Positions 47,227-55,018 of a stretch of 64,000 nt of DNA are shown piece by piece (the first letter of the stretch is position 1; each line of letters opens with the position of its first letter). Under the pieces are notes generated by a model that did not search any database, had not been told where the DNA came from, and was given only the letters and a program-made list of their open reading frames with translations. Source of the stretch: Candidatus Pelagisphaera phototrophica (GTDB taxonomy: Bacteria > Verrucomicrobiota > Verrucomicrobiia > Opitutales > Opitutaceae); NCBI RefSeq assembly GCF_014529625.1, contig NZ_CP076039.1, positions 1,674,001 through 1,738,000 of the forward strand, written 5' to 3'. A program made the translations under genes and the position numbers.

Positions 47227-47595
47227 ATGCTCAGCAAACTACTTCTTGCTCTAGGTCTTTCGGTACTGATCCTCGGTTGTTCCACACTAGATGAACGAGT
47301 AGACCCCTTAGTGGGTGTTTGGGATTATGAGATCTTCAATCTGCCAAGAGGCGAGCCGTTAGGATACTTTACATTGTCGAAAATCGACGACCAGTACAAC
47401 CTAGTGCTATCAAATGCTAAGGGGCTATTGGAGGTGGAGGATGTATCCATTGAGAAGGAGTGCATAGTGGGCGGGCAATTCGTTTCCGAAGGATATACGA
47501 TCGACTTGAGGGGCGTCTTTGACGGAAATACATTCGAAGGTAATATCGATGCCGAAGGGAACGTGTTTCGAATGGAAGCGCTAAAACGAGAGTAG
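47227..47595 (+). CDS. Small lipoprotein, paralogue of the one at 1504
   Basis: A 122-residue lipoprotein with signal (MLSKLLLALGLSVLILGC, lipobox LGC, Cys18). The ATG at 47227 has a GGAGA element close by and gives the shortest n-region; the upstream ATG at 47167 adds 20 unrelated residues. The mature part starts STLDERVDPLVGVWDYEIF and is beta-rich. It has the same length and layout as the lipoprotein at 1504 (DP(F/L)VG-x-W, a G-turn near the C-terminus), so they look like diverged copies. Function unknown. Confidence 0.75.
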   Translation: MLSKLLLALGLSVLILGCSTLDERVDPLVGVWDYEIFNLPRGEPLGYFTLSKIDDQYNLVLSNAKGLLEVEDVSIEKECIVGGQFVSEGYTIDLRGVFDGNTFEGNIDAEGNVFRMEALKRE

Positions 47596-47646
47596 TTAGG
47601 TAGCTGGGTGGTTCTGAGGCCTAGGATGTCTAAATCTTAACTGGGC

Positions 47647-47659
47647 GGAGATCGCCTTT
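47647..47659. repeat. Partial arm similar to inverted-repeat family A
   Basis: The segment GCGGAGATCGCC resembles the right arm of the family A elements (TCGGAGATCGCC), but no opposing arm is visible nearby. It could be a solo relic or coincidence. Confidence 0.3.
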
Positions 47660-47747
47660 TTAGTTAAGCGAAGATCCGTCGAAATCGTATCGGTCGGACA
47701 ACCTAGGTTGACGTAAGGCCACACACCTTACTGTTTTGAAGTGAGAA

Positions 47748-48526
47748 GTGTTTCCTCGCTCTCCCTGCAGTTCTTTCGTTTGTTGTGCTTGCCCATGGGC
47801 AGTCATTCGTTGCGATGCCACCGGACCAGAGCGCTTTGGTAACGGGTGTCCCGATTCTGACTTGGATCCGATCCTGAAATTCGATGCGGATTGGAATGTG
47901 GTGGAGAGCTTTGGCGGTGGGATGTTTATCTGGCCGCATGGTCTGTTTGTGAACGAAGACAGAAATGTTTGGATGACGGATGCCGTAAGGCCGGATATAA
48001 CCCCTGCGGGAATGCAGGTCTAAAAAGTAGTTAAGTTTAGCCCGTCTGGCGAGGTTTTGATGACCCTAGGCGTACAGAGCAAAGCGGATTATCAGTTTAA
48101 CGTGCCGGCAAACGTTGTCATCGAGAAAAATAGGTATATACTTATCGCGGATGGACTTAGCGCGGACGGCTATTTTTAGCAGATCGATTCAACAATCGGC
48201 TGCAAATCCTAGAGTAGGACGGGACGTATGTTGCCCAATGGACCCAGTTTGTAAGGCCCAGCGGGGTGTTCTTTGTTGAACGCGATAAAATCTACGTTTC
48301 CGATTCCGAGTCGGACTATGTGCAAAATCGGGGTTGAGAAATGGTTATCCGTATTGGTGATGCCAAGACCGATTGGGTGGACTATTTCATCTTGCTGCCA
48401 ACAGGAGACCCACGATTCACCAAGGGCAATGGGGCGGAGTTTGTTACCGCGGATGCGGCCGGAAATCTCTATGGAGGCAAGCCCAGCACCCGGAAATTTC
48501 AGAAGTACGTCCGGGTGAGGCCGTGA
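47748..48526 (+). pseudogene. NHL-repeat propeller pseudogene
   Basis: Two frames of one broken NHL-type beta-propeller gene. The first (to about 48170) reads WAVIRCDATGPERFGNG, PILKFDADWNVVESFGGG, WPHGLFVNEDRNVWMTDA, a TAA at 48021, then KVVKFSPSGEVLMTLG and IADGLSADGYF. The second, in another frame from about 48173, reads FLADRFNNRLQILE, a TAG at 48215, DGTYVAQWTQFVRPSGVFFV, DKIYVSDSESDYVQNRG, a TGA at 48335, then a clean tail to 48526. The jump from ADGLSADGY to FLADRFNNR suggests deletion of about one blade between two similar repeats. At least three stops and one frameshift make it non-functional. Relatives are secreted 6-bladed propellers resembling peptidyl-hydroxyglycine lyase. Confidence 0.85.
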
Positions 48527-48534
48527 GATTCGGG

Positions 48535-50277
48535 TTACGGTGAATATTCTAAGTATTGAGGATCTGTGAGGCTTTTCAGAAAGGCCACAAGAGCACGTTC
48601 ATCTGCTTCAGAAAGCCGAATGCCTTCTGGTGGGTGCTTCGCCAGATTCGGATCCAATGTTTCACTATTGTGGATCCCGCTATTGTAGTGGGTAACCACA
48701 TCCTCAAGTGTTGCCAGGCTTCCATCGTGCATGTAGGGTGCGGTTAGTTCAATGTTGCGTAGCGAAGGGGTGGCGAACTTGAATCGGTCTGAAATTTTGG
48801 CGGTGTATTCATATTTCCCCAAGTCTTTGGAGGGGAAAAGACCGTTATTATGAAATTGGTTATCGGTAAAAAGGGCTCCTCCATGGCAGTGAAAGCAATC
48901 CGCCCCAAAACGGTTGGATCGAGGCTCGTACTCCGTCATGAAGAGTTCAAATCCACGTTTTTCCTCTTTGGTCAATTTGGTCTTTCCGGAAATGGCTTCA
49001 TCAAATCTGGAGTGGTAGGAGACAAGTGTTAGAAGATAGTTCTCTAGGGCTAGTTCAATGTGCTCCTGGGTGATTGTTCCAGGGTTGAACGCCTTTGCAA
49101 AAAGTTCCTTGTAGCGAGTTTCCGCTTGTAGTTTTTTGATCACCTGGTCGACACTCGACCCCATCTCGTTCAGAGCGAGGATAGGATGAAAGACCTGTTC
49201 GCGAAGGGAAGTTGCCCGACCATCCCAGAAGAACGCTTCCTTCCATGCCAGATTGAAGAGAGGCATAGAATGGCGCCGTGTCATCGTGCTGTTCGTGCCC
49301 GTACTTTGGATGCGGGTATCGGAAAACGCGTTCTTCGGATTATGGCAGGTGACGCAGGAAATGGTATTGTGCGTTGATAAGATGGGATCGAAGAACAGCT
49401 CTTTCCCCAGTTCCACTCTTTCGGTGACAAGCGGGTTGTCAGTGGGGAGATCGGGCATTGGGAAATGCCGGCTCATTTTAAATTCATAAGGTGTATGGAG
49501 ATCGGGTAGGTCGATCGGCCTCGGAGGAGTGGATTTCTTTTTTGGGCTGAATTCTTGTATGCGATTGATCTGGAAGGAGCCAAGCAGGTTCTGTACTAGC
49601 TTGAGAGCAATGTCATCTGCTTTGTGGGAATGTGTGGAGTAACCGTCATTTTGAAATGATAGTGACTGCGGGCTTCCAAGAACCTTATTTAGATCAAAAC
49701 CTATTTCAATCAGGGTATGTTCAATATGAAAGAGATTGAGCGGCAACTGGATCGGAACAAGATTTACGTCATTGGCCAAATGATACACGAAGCCACCGAT
49801 TTTGCCCTCGGGAAATCTAACACGTCCCTCTAGGGCCATGAATATGTAGCCGGTAGCCCAGGTCCAGTGAAGGTTGTTATAATCCGGATGGAGGGCGTGC
49901 CGAATGGGGTATTGGCTAGGGTCGGAGTGATTCAGATCTTCTGGTAATCCAATGTTGAATCGGATCGAGCGATAGGTATTGGGAGGTAGCAGAAAATCAA
50001 TGCTTGTTAGGCGCTTGGCCGCATCGATGTATCCAATTGTGTCAACTTCAACCCAATTGCCACTACTGGTTTCAAGGGCAATTTCGCTTATGAGGTAGCT
50101 GACTCGAGAAAGAGAATAAGTTTCGTCGCTTGTGGATTTGTACCGTAGTGAGTCCAGGAAAAGTAGTGCCCCGTCGGATTCGTGTGTGAATACCAGTCGC
50201 AAAGTGGGATCGTCCTCTGCCTTTAAAAAGTGAAAAAGAGGACATAGGAGCGATACTAACAGGATCCTAATTTTCAC
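48535..50277 (-). CDS. MbnP-MbnH fusion: copper-binding-type domain plus dihaem MauG-like domain
   Basis: A 580-residue secreted protein (signal about 1-20) translated from a GTG that overlaps the stop of the YHYH-sulfatase gene (GTGA). Residues about 25-235 match the MbnP family: LRLVFTHE opening, RFNIGLPEDLNHSDP (107-120), then LHWTWATGYIFMALEGR with Trp138 and Trp140. Residues about 258-575 are a MauG/cytochrome c peroxidase-type domain with two haem sites, C-V-T-C-H (308-312) and C-F-H-C-H (461-465), the FFWDGRA block (Trp351) and APYMHDGSLATLEDVV. In Methylosinus, MbnH oxidises a Trp of MbnP to kynurenine to form its copper site; here enzyme and substrate would be one chain. The copper role is inference. 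Confidence 0.9.
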   Translation of the reverse strand: MKIRILLVSLLCPLFHFLKAEDDPTLRLVFTHESDGALLFLDSLRYKSTSDETYSLSRVSYLISEIALETSSGNWVEVDTIGYIDAAKRLTSIDFLLPPNTYRSIRFNIGLPEDLNHSDPSQYPIRHALHPDYNNLHWTWATGYIFMALEGRVRFPEGKIGGFVYHLANDVNLVPIQLPLNLFHIEHTLIEIGFDLNKVLGSPQSLSFQNDGYSTHSHKADDIALKLVQNLLGSFQINRIQEFSPKKKSTPPRPIDLPDLHTPYEFKMSRHFPMPDLPTDNPLVTERVELGKELFFDPILSTHNTISCVTCHNPKNAFSDTRIQSTGTNSTMTRRHSMPLFNLAWKEAFFWDGRATSLREQVFHPILALNEMGSSVDQVIKKLQAETRYKELFAKAFNPGTITQEHIELALENYLLTLVSYHSRFDEAISGKTKLTKEEKRGFELFMTEYEPRSNRFGADCFHCHGGALFTDNQFHNNGLFPSKDLGKYEYTAKISDRFKFATPSLRNIELTAPYMHDGSLATLEDVVTHYNSGIHNSETLDPNLAKHPPEGIRLSEADERALVAFLKSLTDPQYLEYSP

Positions 50278-53200
50278 TGAGGCAAATCGCTGTATCCGCC
50301 CCCTAGTTCGCTGTCTTTGGCAAGACAGGCATTGTAGGCTGCCAAAGCGGTTCCCTCAAGCGTCTGAATACTTAGGGGACTTTGTTCATTGAGATCAAAT
50401 GCCGGGGATCCTATGTTGTAGAATTCGAAACTTGGAGTGTCGGTGTTCGACGTAGGGTCGCCAAAGATGATTAGTTTGTAATCCGGATAGTCCCCAGCGA
50501 TGATCGCCCTTCCGTTCGTTGTTCCGGTACGCTCGGCGACAACAAATCGATCTTTGATATCAGTTCCTCTCAGGATGGGAACGATGCTTTGTGAGTGGAC
50601 ACTTTGTGATGACAGGCTGGGAACTGCCGTTTCATCAATTCTAGCCAGCTCTAGGATCGTGGAAAACAAGTCGATACAATGTACTAGTTTTTCCGTTGAA
50701 CTGCCCGCTTCCACATCCACCCAGGGTCCTTTAGCGATCATGGGGACATGGATACCACCATTGTAGAGATCCCCTTTAGAGTTGCCTTCTCCAAAGGGCG
50801 CTTGGACAACTTGGTTAGGCGTCCCGTTGTCGCCCAGTAGAATGACCTGAGTGCGGGCAGGGTTGACCGCTTCCAGTAGGCGCCCGATCTCGGTGTCGAG
50901 TGCTTCCAGAGCTTTGCGATATCGGAACTGATTATTTGATTCTCCTGATTCTTGGATCGAGTACCCGCTGTCCGGAGCCAACTCAGGGGGCGGATCGTGA
51001 AATGGTGTGTGTGGCGCGTTAAAGGCTACCCAAGCAAACCAGGGCGTTCCGTTGGCCTCGTTTTCTTCAATGAAAGTCGTCGCGTGGTTCACCTGATCGG
51101 TTGTCGAGTAGACTGTGGTATCAGCGGTTGTTCCGTTACTGTTCTTGGTCCAATTGAAGTAGTCTTGCACACCACCGCGATCTATTCCGTAAAACTCCGG
51201 CCAGCCTCCACGCGAATTATAGCCGTTATTCTGCCCGCCGAGGTGCCACTTGCCTACTGATAGAAGGCTGTGTGGGGCGTTCATAGAAGTGAATATTTCA
51301 GGTAAGGTGATTTCGTCCTGACCATTTGAAAATAGGCCGCTGTCCTGGGGGGTACCGACATTATGTTGGAAAGGCTGTCTGCCAGTAAGTATCGTTGCCC
51401 GTGTGGGTGAGCAAAGGGGTTGCGAGTAGGCACGCGTAAATCGCAGACCCTCCTCCGACAGTTGGCCCAGATTGGGCATAGACGCCAACAAGACGTCGGG
51501 AAGATCGTTATCTAGGGGACTCGCGTCCACTCCCCAGTCGTCCACAATCATTAGGAGAATGTTGGTGTGGACTGTGTAGGTCCCGCTCTGCGAAGTCTCG
51601 CCTGTATAATTGGCAGCCAGGTTAAATTCGCCGATTCCCAGACTGTCTAGTGGAAAATCGAAAGTGATCTCGTTTTGTGTCGGTCGGGATACATTGGCAT
51701 TCGAAATATTGATTGCGTGCCCCGCAAAGGTGATTGTCGAGGGAAGTGTGCTCAGATTGGTGGGACCTCCTGACATCGAGATGGTAATTGCCGAGAGTTC
51801 GCCGCTAAAGTCCGGTGGATCCATTGGCTCGTAATCGAAGCCACTATCGTCAAAAGGAGCGACATTCAGAGTTTCGACGCGATAGAACTGTCGCTGACTG
51901 CGTTCGGCTTCGGACGAATAGTTGAAGTTGACCTCGCTTCCACTCGCAACCACCTGCAGTCCAATTTCCTTCCAGTCATCACTTTCCCCTAAATCGGAAG
52001 ATGTCTGTAGTTTGTAGGTTGCTCCTTCGACGCCTGACCAAACTAGGGAAATCTCTTCTTTGGTAGGGTCGGTGAACTCGATGTGTTTAACTACTGGAGG
52101 AATTTCGGGTCCTCCCTCAAAATATGTCTTCACGACTGCATTAGACTCATCATTCCCAGGAACGTCGTTTACGTTATCTCCGATGGGGTCACCAAAAAAC
52201 GAACGACCAATGTTGTATGGAAACACAGGTGTGCCTAACTCATCAATACAAACAAAATATGCCCATGTGCCTTCAGGAAATTCGGGTGTAACGCAAAAAC
52301 GTGTATTGTGCTCATTGAGATCGAAATCGATTCCCAAGGTCTGTCCCAAATCTCCGAGATAGTCATTGTCTTCCATGTAACGACCGAGGGGATACCGATT
52401 ACTGACATTGGGACCAGAGGCAAAGGTTCTTAATCCGGAGTAGACCCGAGTAGCCCAAGTAGGCCAAGCTGTTCGAGGCGAACCGTTGCTGGAGATATCA
52501 GTTCGGATTTGAAATCCCGAACGCATTCGACTAATTTCGCTAGAGTCGTCTAGTGGATCAGAGAAGGCATAAGGTCCATATACGGGAAGTCCATCGCGTG
52601 CCCAGGCGAGGATGGGCGAATGCTTCCCATTGAAGTTCTCAGTGTAGGTGTTTGTTTCAGGGTTGTAGTCGACACTGTCTCCGAGCTGGTGTCGCAAGGC
52701 GGGTGGGTTGGCGTGGTAGTGGTAGCGTCCCATTGCCTGGTGCGCGTTGCCCGAGTCGAAAGTGACGCTTTCATTGACAAATGCATCACGATTCCAAGTT
52801 CCGTCTCCTAGTGGTCCGTTTACTTCGCTGCCGGTAGACGACCGATACGAAAAGGCATCCCGCGAATCGAACATAGAGACGCCATTGACGAAATATCCAA
52901 TCGGTCCTCCACCTGTCAGCGTCTTTTGAGCGACGGACTCGGGATCGACCGGGTTGCGAGGTAGACGATACAAAACCGATTGGTTGCTGGGGTAGTTGGG
53001 AAACAGGTTGGTCTTCGCTTGGTTGAGGTACCAGGGACCCATTATGTGGCTAGCGAGATTTGTAGTGCGAATGTATATCCATGCATCGGTGTAGCTTATT
53101 TCGTGGATCCCGGCGTAGGTAGGGATCGATTGTACGCCGGCACCACGACTCCAGGTGGTGACCGTACTCAAATTCCCCTCGTCACTCAGGGTCTCATAGA

Positions 53201-53312
53201 TCCGCGCATAGTTTCCAGAATAGTCAGTGAACCACGAGGATAAGCGAGGCTCGCTGTAGAGCCATTCCGTACAGAAAAAAAGAATCAAAAAGCCTAAGTT
53301 GCTAATTCTCAT
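50274..53312 (-). CDS. YHYH-domain sulfatase fusion
   Basis: A 1012-residue secreted protein (signal about 1-20) with three parts. Residues about 25-400 are a YHYH domain: GRYHYHANP (195-203), GPIGYFVNGVSMFDSRDAFS and HSPILAWARDGLPVYGPYAF. Residues about 400-580 are linkers including a fibronectin-like segment (YKLQTSSDL-x-W). Residues about 583-1000 form a sulfatase: LLMIVDDWGVD (Asp591, Asp592), the formylglycine motif C-S-P-T-R (634-638), SVGKWHLGG, WVAFNAPHTPFHD, LLGDNGTPNQV and YNGGIHVPMIAKGP. YHYH domains are of unknown activity and His-rich, so metal binding is plausible. First gene of a GTGA-coupled operon with the MbnP-MbnH fusion. Twice the length of a normal sulfatase. Confidence 0.9.
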   Translation of the reverse strand: MRISNLGFLILFFCTEWLYSEPRLSSWFTDYSGNYARIYETLSDEGNLSTVTTWSRGAGVQSIPTYAGIHEISYTDAWIYIRTTNLASHIMGPWYLNQAKTNLFPNYPSNQSVLYRLPRNPVDPESVAQKTLTGGGPIGYFVNGVSMFDSRDAFSYRSSTGSEVNGPLGDGTWNRDAFVNESVTFDSGNAHQAMGRYHYHANPPALRHQLGDSVDYNPETNTYTENFNGKHSPILAWARDGLPVYGPYAFSDPLDDSSEISRMRSGFQIRTDISSNGSPRTAWPTWATRVYSGLRTFASGPNVSNRYPLGRYMEDNDYLGDLGQTLGIDFDLNEHNTRFCVTPEFPEGTWAYFVCIDELGTPVFPYNIGRSFFGDPIGDNVNDVPGNDESNAVVKTYFEGGPEIPPVVKHIEFTDPTKEEISLVWSGVEGATYKLQTSSDLGESDDWKEIGLQVVASGSEVNFNYSSEAERSQRQFYRVETLNVAPFDDSGFDYEPMDPPDFSGELSAITISMSGGPTNLSTLPSTITFAGHAINISNANVSRPTQNEITFDFPLDSLGIGEFNLAANYTGETSQSGTYTVHTNILLMIVDDWGVDASPLDNDLPDVLLASMPNLGQLSEEGLRFTRAYSQPLCSPTRATILTGRQPFQHNVGTPQDSGLFSNGQDEITLPEIFTSMNAPHSLLSVGKWHLGGQNNGYNSRGGWPEFYGIDRGGVQDYFNWTKNSNGTTADTTVYSTTDQVNHATTFIEENEANGTPWFAWVAFNAPHTPFHDPPPELAPDSGYSIQESGESNNQFRYRKALEALDTEIGRLLEAVNPARTQVILLGDNGTPNQVVQAPFGEGNSKGDLYNGGIHVPMIAKGPWVDVEAGSSTEKLVHCIDLFSTILELARIDETAVPSLSSQSVHSQSIVPILRGTDIKDRFVVAERTGTTNGRAIIAGDYPDYKLIIFGDPTSNTDTPSFEFYNIGSPAFDLNEQSPLSIQTLEGTALAAYNACLAKDSELGGGYSDLPQ

Positions 53313-53596
53313 AAGAAGTCACCGCATCTGGCTATGCTGTATTCAAAGCCGACGTTTGATCGATCGGTTATTAGTCCTACAAACTTGAAATCTCGCACAG
53401 TGGTTACGGAATAAACCGAATTAGCTCTCGGCCTCTCGACGGTTCGAGAATTTGCGGATAGACCTCGGATTACATCTTGATGCTGATGCTAGGATGTGTG
53501 TGTTGCTCTTCCAACAACATTGCTACCGGCAAGACAGGATGAGAGAAAAGCCTCGAGATATGTTCTTGAAAGAAACGGTTTGCACAGTGGATCCAA

Positions 53597-54727
53597 TCAA
53601 GCCTTCAAGCCTAGCCCGATGGATTTACAGTAACGGATACTCTCCTCAATTTCAAGCTTCTGGTGCTCTTGGGTGGCGAGGTCCTTGTTGTGGTCCGCCC
53701 GGTCGGCGTTGGGTCCCACTGGCGCCTTCCACGGGTCCCGAGGGGCGCCCTGGCGGGCCCACTTCAGGTAACGAGATAGAGTAGAGGCTTTCATGTCGGG
53801 AAACAGTTCCATAAAGCCTTCTTCCAAGAAGGGAATCTCCCGATTGAATCCGGAAATGGTTTCGATGTGTACGGGAACGTTCGGACAAAGCTCCTTGAAC
53901 CGGTCGAAGTACTTTTCCCAATCGACGTTGCCTTTACCCATGGCGGTCCACTGAACGGTGGTTCCTTTCTCCGATGTCCAGATAGCGGAATCCCGTAGAC
54001 TTGTGGTGACGGCGTAGGGCCCCATGATCTCCAAGTTCTCTAAAGGGTCTTCCAAAGTCCAGGAGGCGTTGCCGGCATCGAGGTTGGCGCCCATGTAGGA
54101 GGAGCCTCCCGCTTCTTCGATCAGAGTAACGACTTCATGGGCTTGCATGTCACCGGCATGGTTTTCGACAGCAATCTTAATGCCTGCATCCATCGCTTGG
54201 GTACGGCAGGCACGACAGACTTTTGCGGTGTCTTTGATGCGTGCTATGATGCCGCCTTCTGTTCCACGGTCGTCACGGTTCCCAAGGATGACTCTAACGA
54301 CGGGGGATCCAGTCGCTTCGGCGACTCGAATGGACAGGCTCAAGTGCTCTTCCGCCGTTCCCCACTTGTCCTTGAAGGTGGTCGAGGTCGGGCAAATGCT
54401 CCAGGTGCCGATGTGAATATCGATTCCCATGTCATCCGCTTTTTTGCGAACATCGCGAAGGTAGGGTATCTTGAGGCTCTTGAAATGGTCGAGGTCCGAC
54501 ATGAATAGAGAGTCGATTCCCAGCTTCTCTGAATATTTCAAGTGGTCTTCCACCATCCAGTTCATGGCTCGAACCGCGAAATTGTCATATCCAAGCTTGA
54601 CGCCAGTCTTTTTATGATGGGCCGCGAGAACTGAAAGTGGGCTAGCGGCGGCCGCCATTCCACCAGCGGCTAGGGTTTTGAGAAAGTCCCGACGTGAGTT
54701 AGGATGGGTTGGTTGCAATGTTGGCAT
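53597..54727 (-). CDS. Sugar phosphate isomerase/epimerase-like TIM barrel, Tat-exported
   Basis: A 376-residue protein with a twin-arginine signal (SRRDFLKTLAAGGMAAAASP) and an AP-endonuclease-2-type TIM barrel (xylose isomerase-like). Barrel landmarks are KLGYDNFAVRAMNWM, SDLDHFKSLKIPYL, HIGTWSICPTSTTF, ATGSPVVRVILGNRDDRGTEG, KIAVENHAGDMQAHEVVTLI with metal-binding Glu, ANLDAGNASW and HIETISGFNREIPF. Secreted members of this family probably isomerise or epimerise free sugars released by polysaccharide degradation. It is complete and monocistronic, located downstream of a gap containing a family A repeat. Confidence 0.9.
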   Translation of the reverse strand: MPTLQPTHPNSRRDFLKTLAAGGMAAAASPLSVLAAHHKKTGVKLGYDNFAVRAMNWMVEDHLKYSEKLGIDSLFMSDLDHFKSLKIPYLRDVRKKADDMGIDIHIGTWSICPTSTTFKDKWGTAEEHLSLSIRVAEATGSPVVRVILGNRDDRGTEGGIIARIKDTAKVCRACRTQAMDAGIKIAVENHAGDMQAHEVVTLIEEAGGSSYMGANLDAGNASWTLEDPLENLEIMGPYAVTTSLRDSAIWTSEKGTTVQWTAMGKGNVDWEKYFDRFKELCPNVPVHIETISGFNREIPFLEEGFMELFPDMKASTLSRYLKWARQGAPRDPWKAPVGPNADRADHNKDLATQEHQKLEIEESIRYCKSIGLGLKA

Positions 54728-54864
54728 AACGTAATTCAGTTAGTAAGTGATCTCAATTTGTTGTTCGGTAGCGCGAGCTATCGCAACCTTTTACTGAAAA
54801 AGCATTGCTAAATTCAGTTGTAAGGGAGTCGCCTGTGCTATGCCGCGATTGAGGATAAGGCAAC

Positions 54865-54910
54865 GCGGCACAGCGCGAGCACTGGACCTAGCAGAAAATG
54901 CGGTGCAGCC
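54865..54910. repeat. Second copy of the GCGCGAGCACT repeat
   Basis: The stretch ACGCGGCACAGCGCGAGCAC (54871-54890) and what follows resembles 14912-14955 (ACGCGGCA then GCGCGAGCACT, CCT and GAAA in the same order) with several substitutions. Two intergenic occurrences suggest a short dispersed repeat. Confidence 0.4.
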
Positions 54911-54935
54911 TCTGTGGTTTTTCCTAGTAATTCTC

Positions 54936-54998
54936 TGGGCGATCTCCTAGTGCCCACAGAACTAGAATTTAAATGGACGCTTGGGGATCGCCGCCACC
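54936..54998. repeat. Inverted-repeat element, family A, copy 2
   Basis: Left arm TGGGCGATCTCCTAGTGCCC (54936-54955) and right arm GGACGCTTGGGGATCGCCGC (around 54975-54994) are imperfect inverted copies separated by about 17 bases. The arms match those at 28911, 59311 and 61018. It lies between the sulfatase at 55019 and the isomerase gene. Confidence 0.7.
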
Positions 54999-55018
54999 TT
55001 GAAGTTCGGTTAGTATCT

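Noticed and set aside
15400-48600. Use of TAG as a sense codon
   Set aside because: Several broken genes contain TAG, but intact genes (for example those ending at 7486 and 24077) use TAG as their normal stop, so decay is the simpler explanation.
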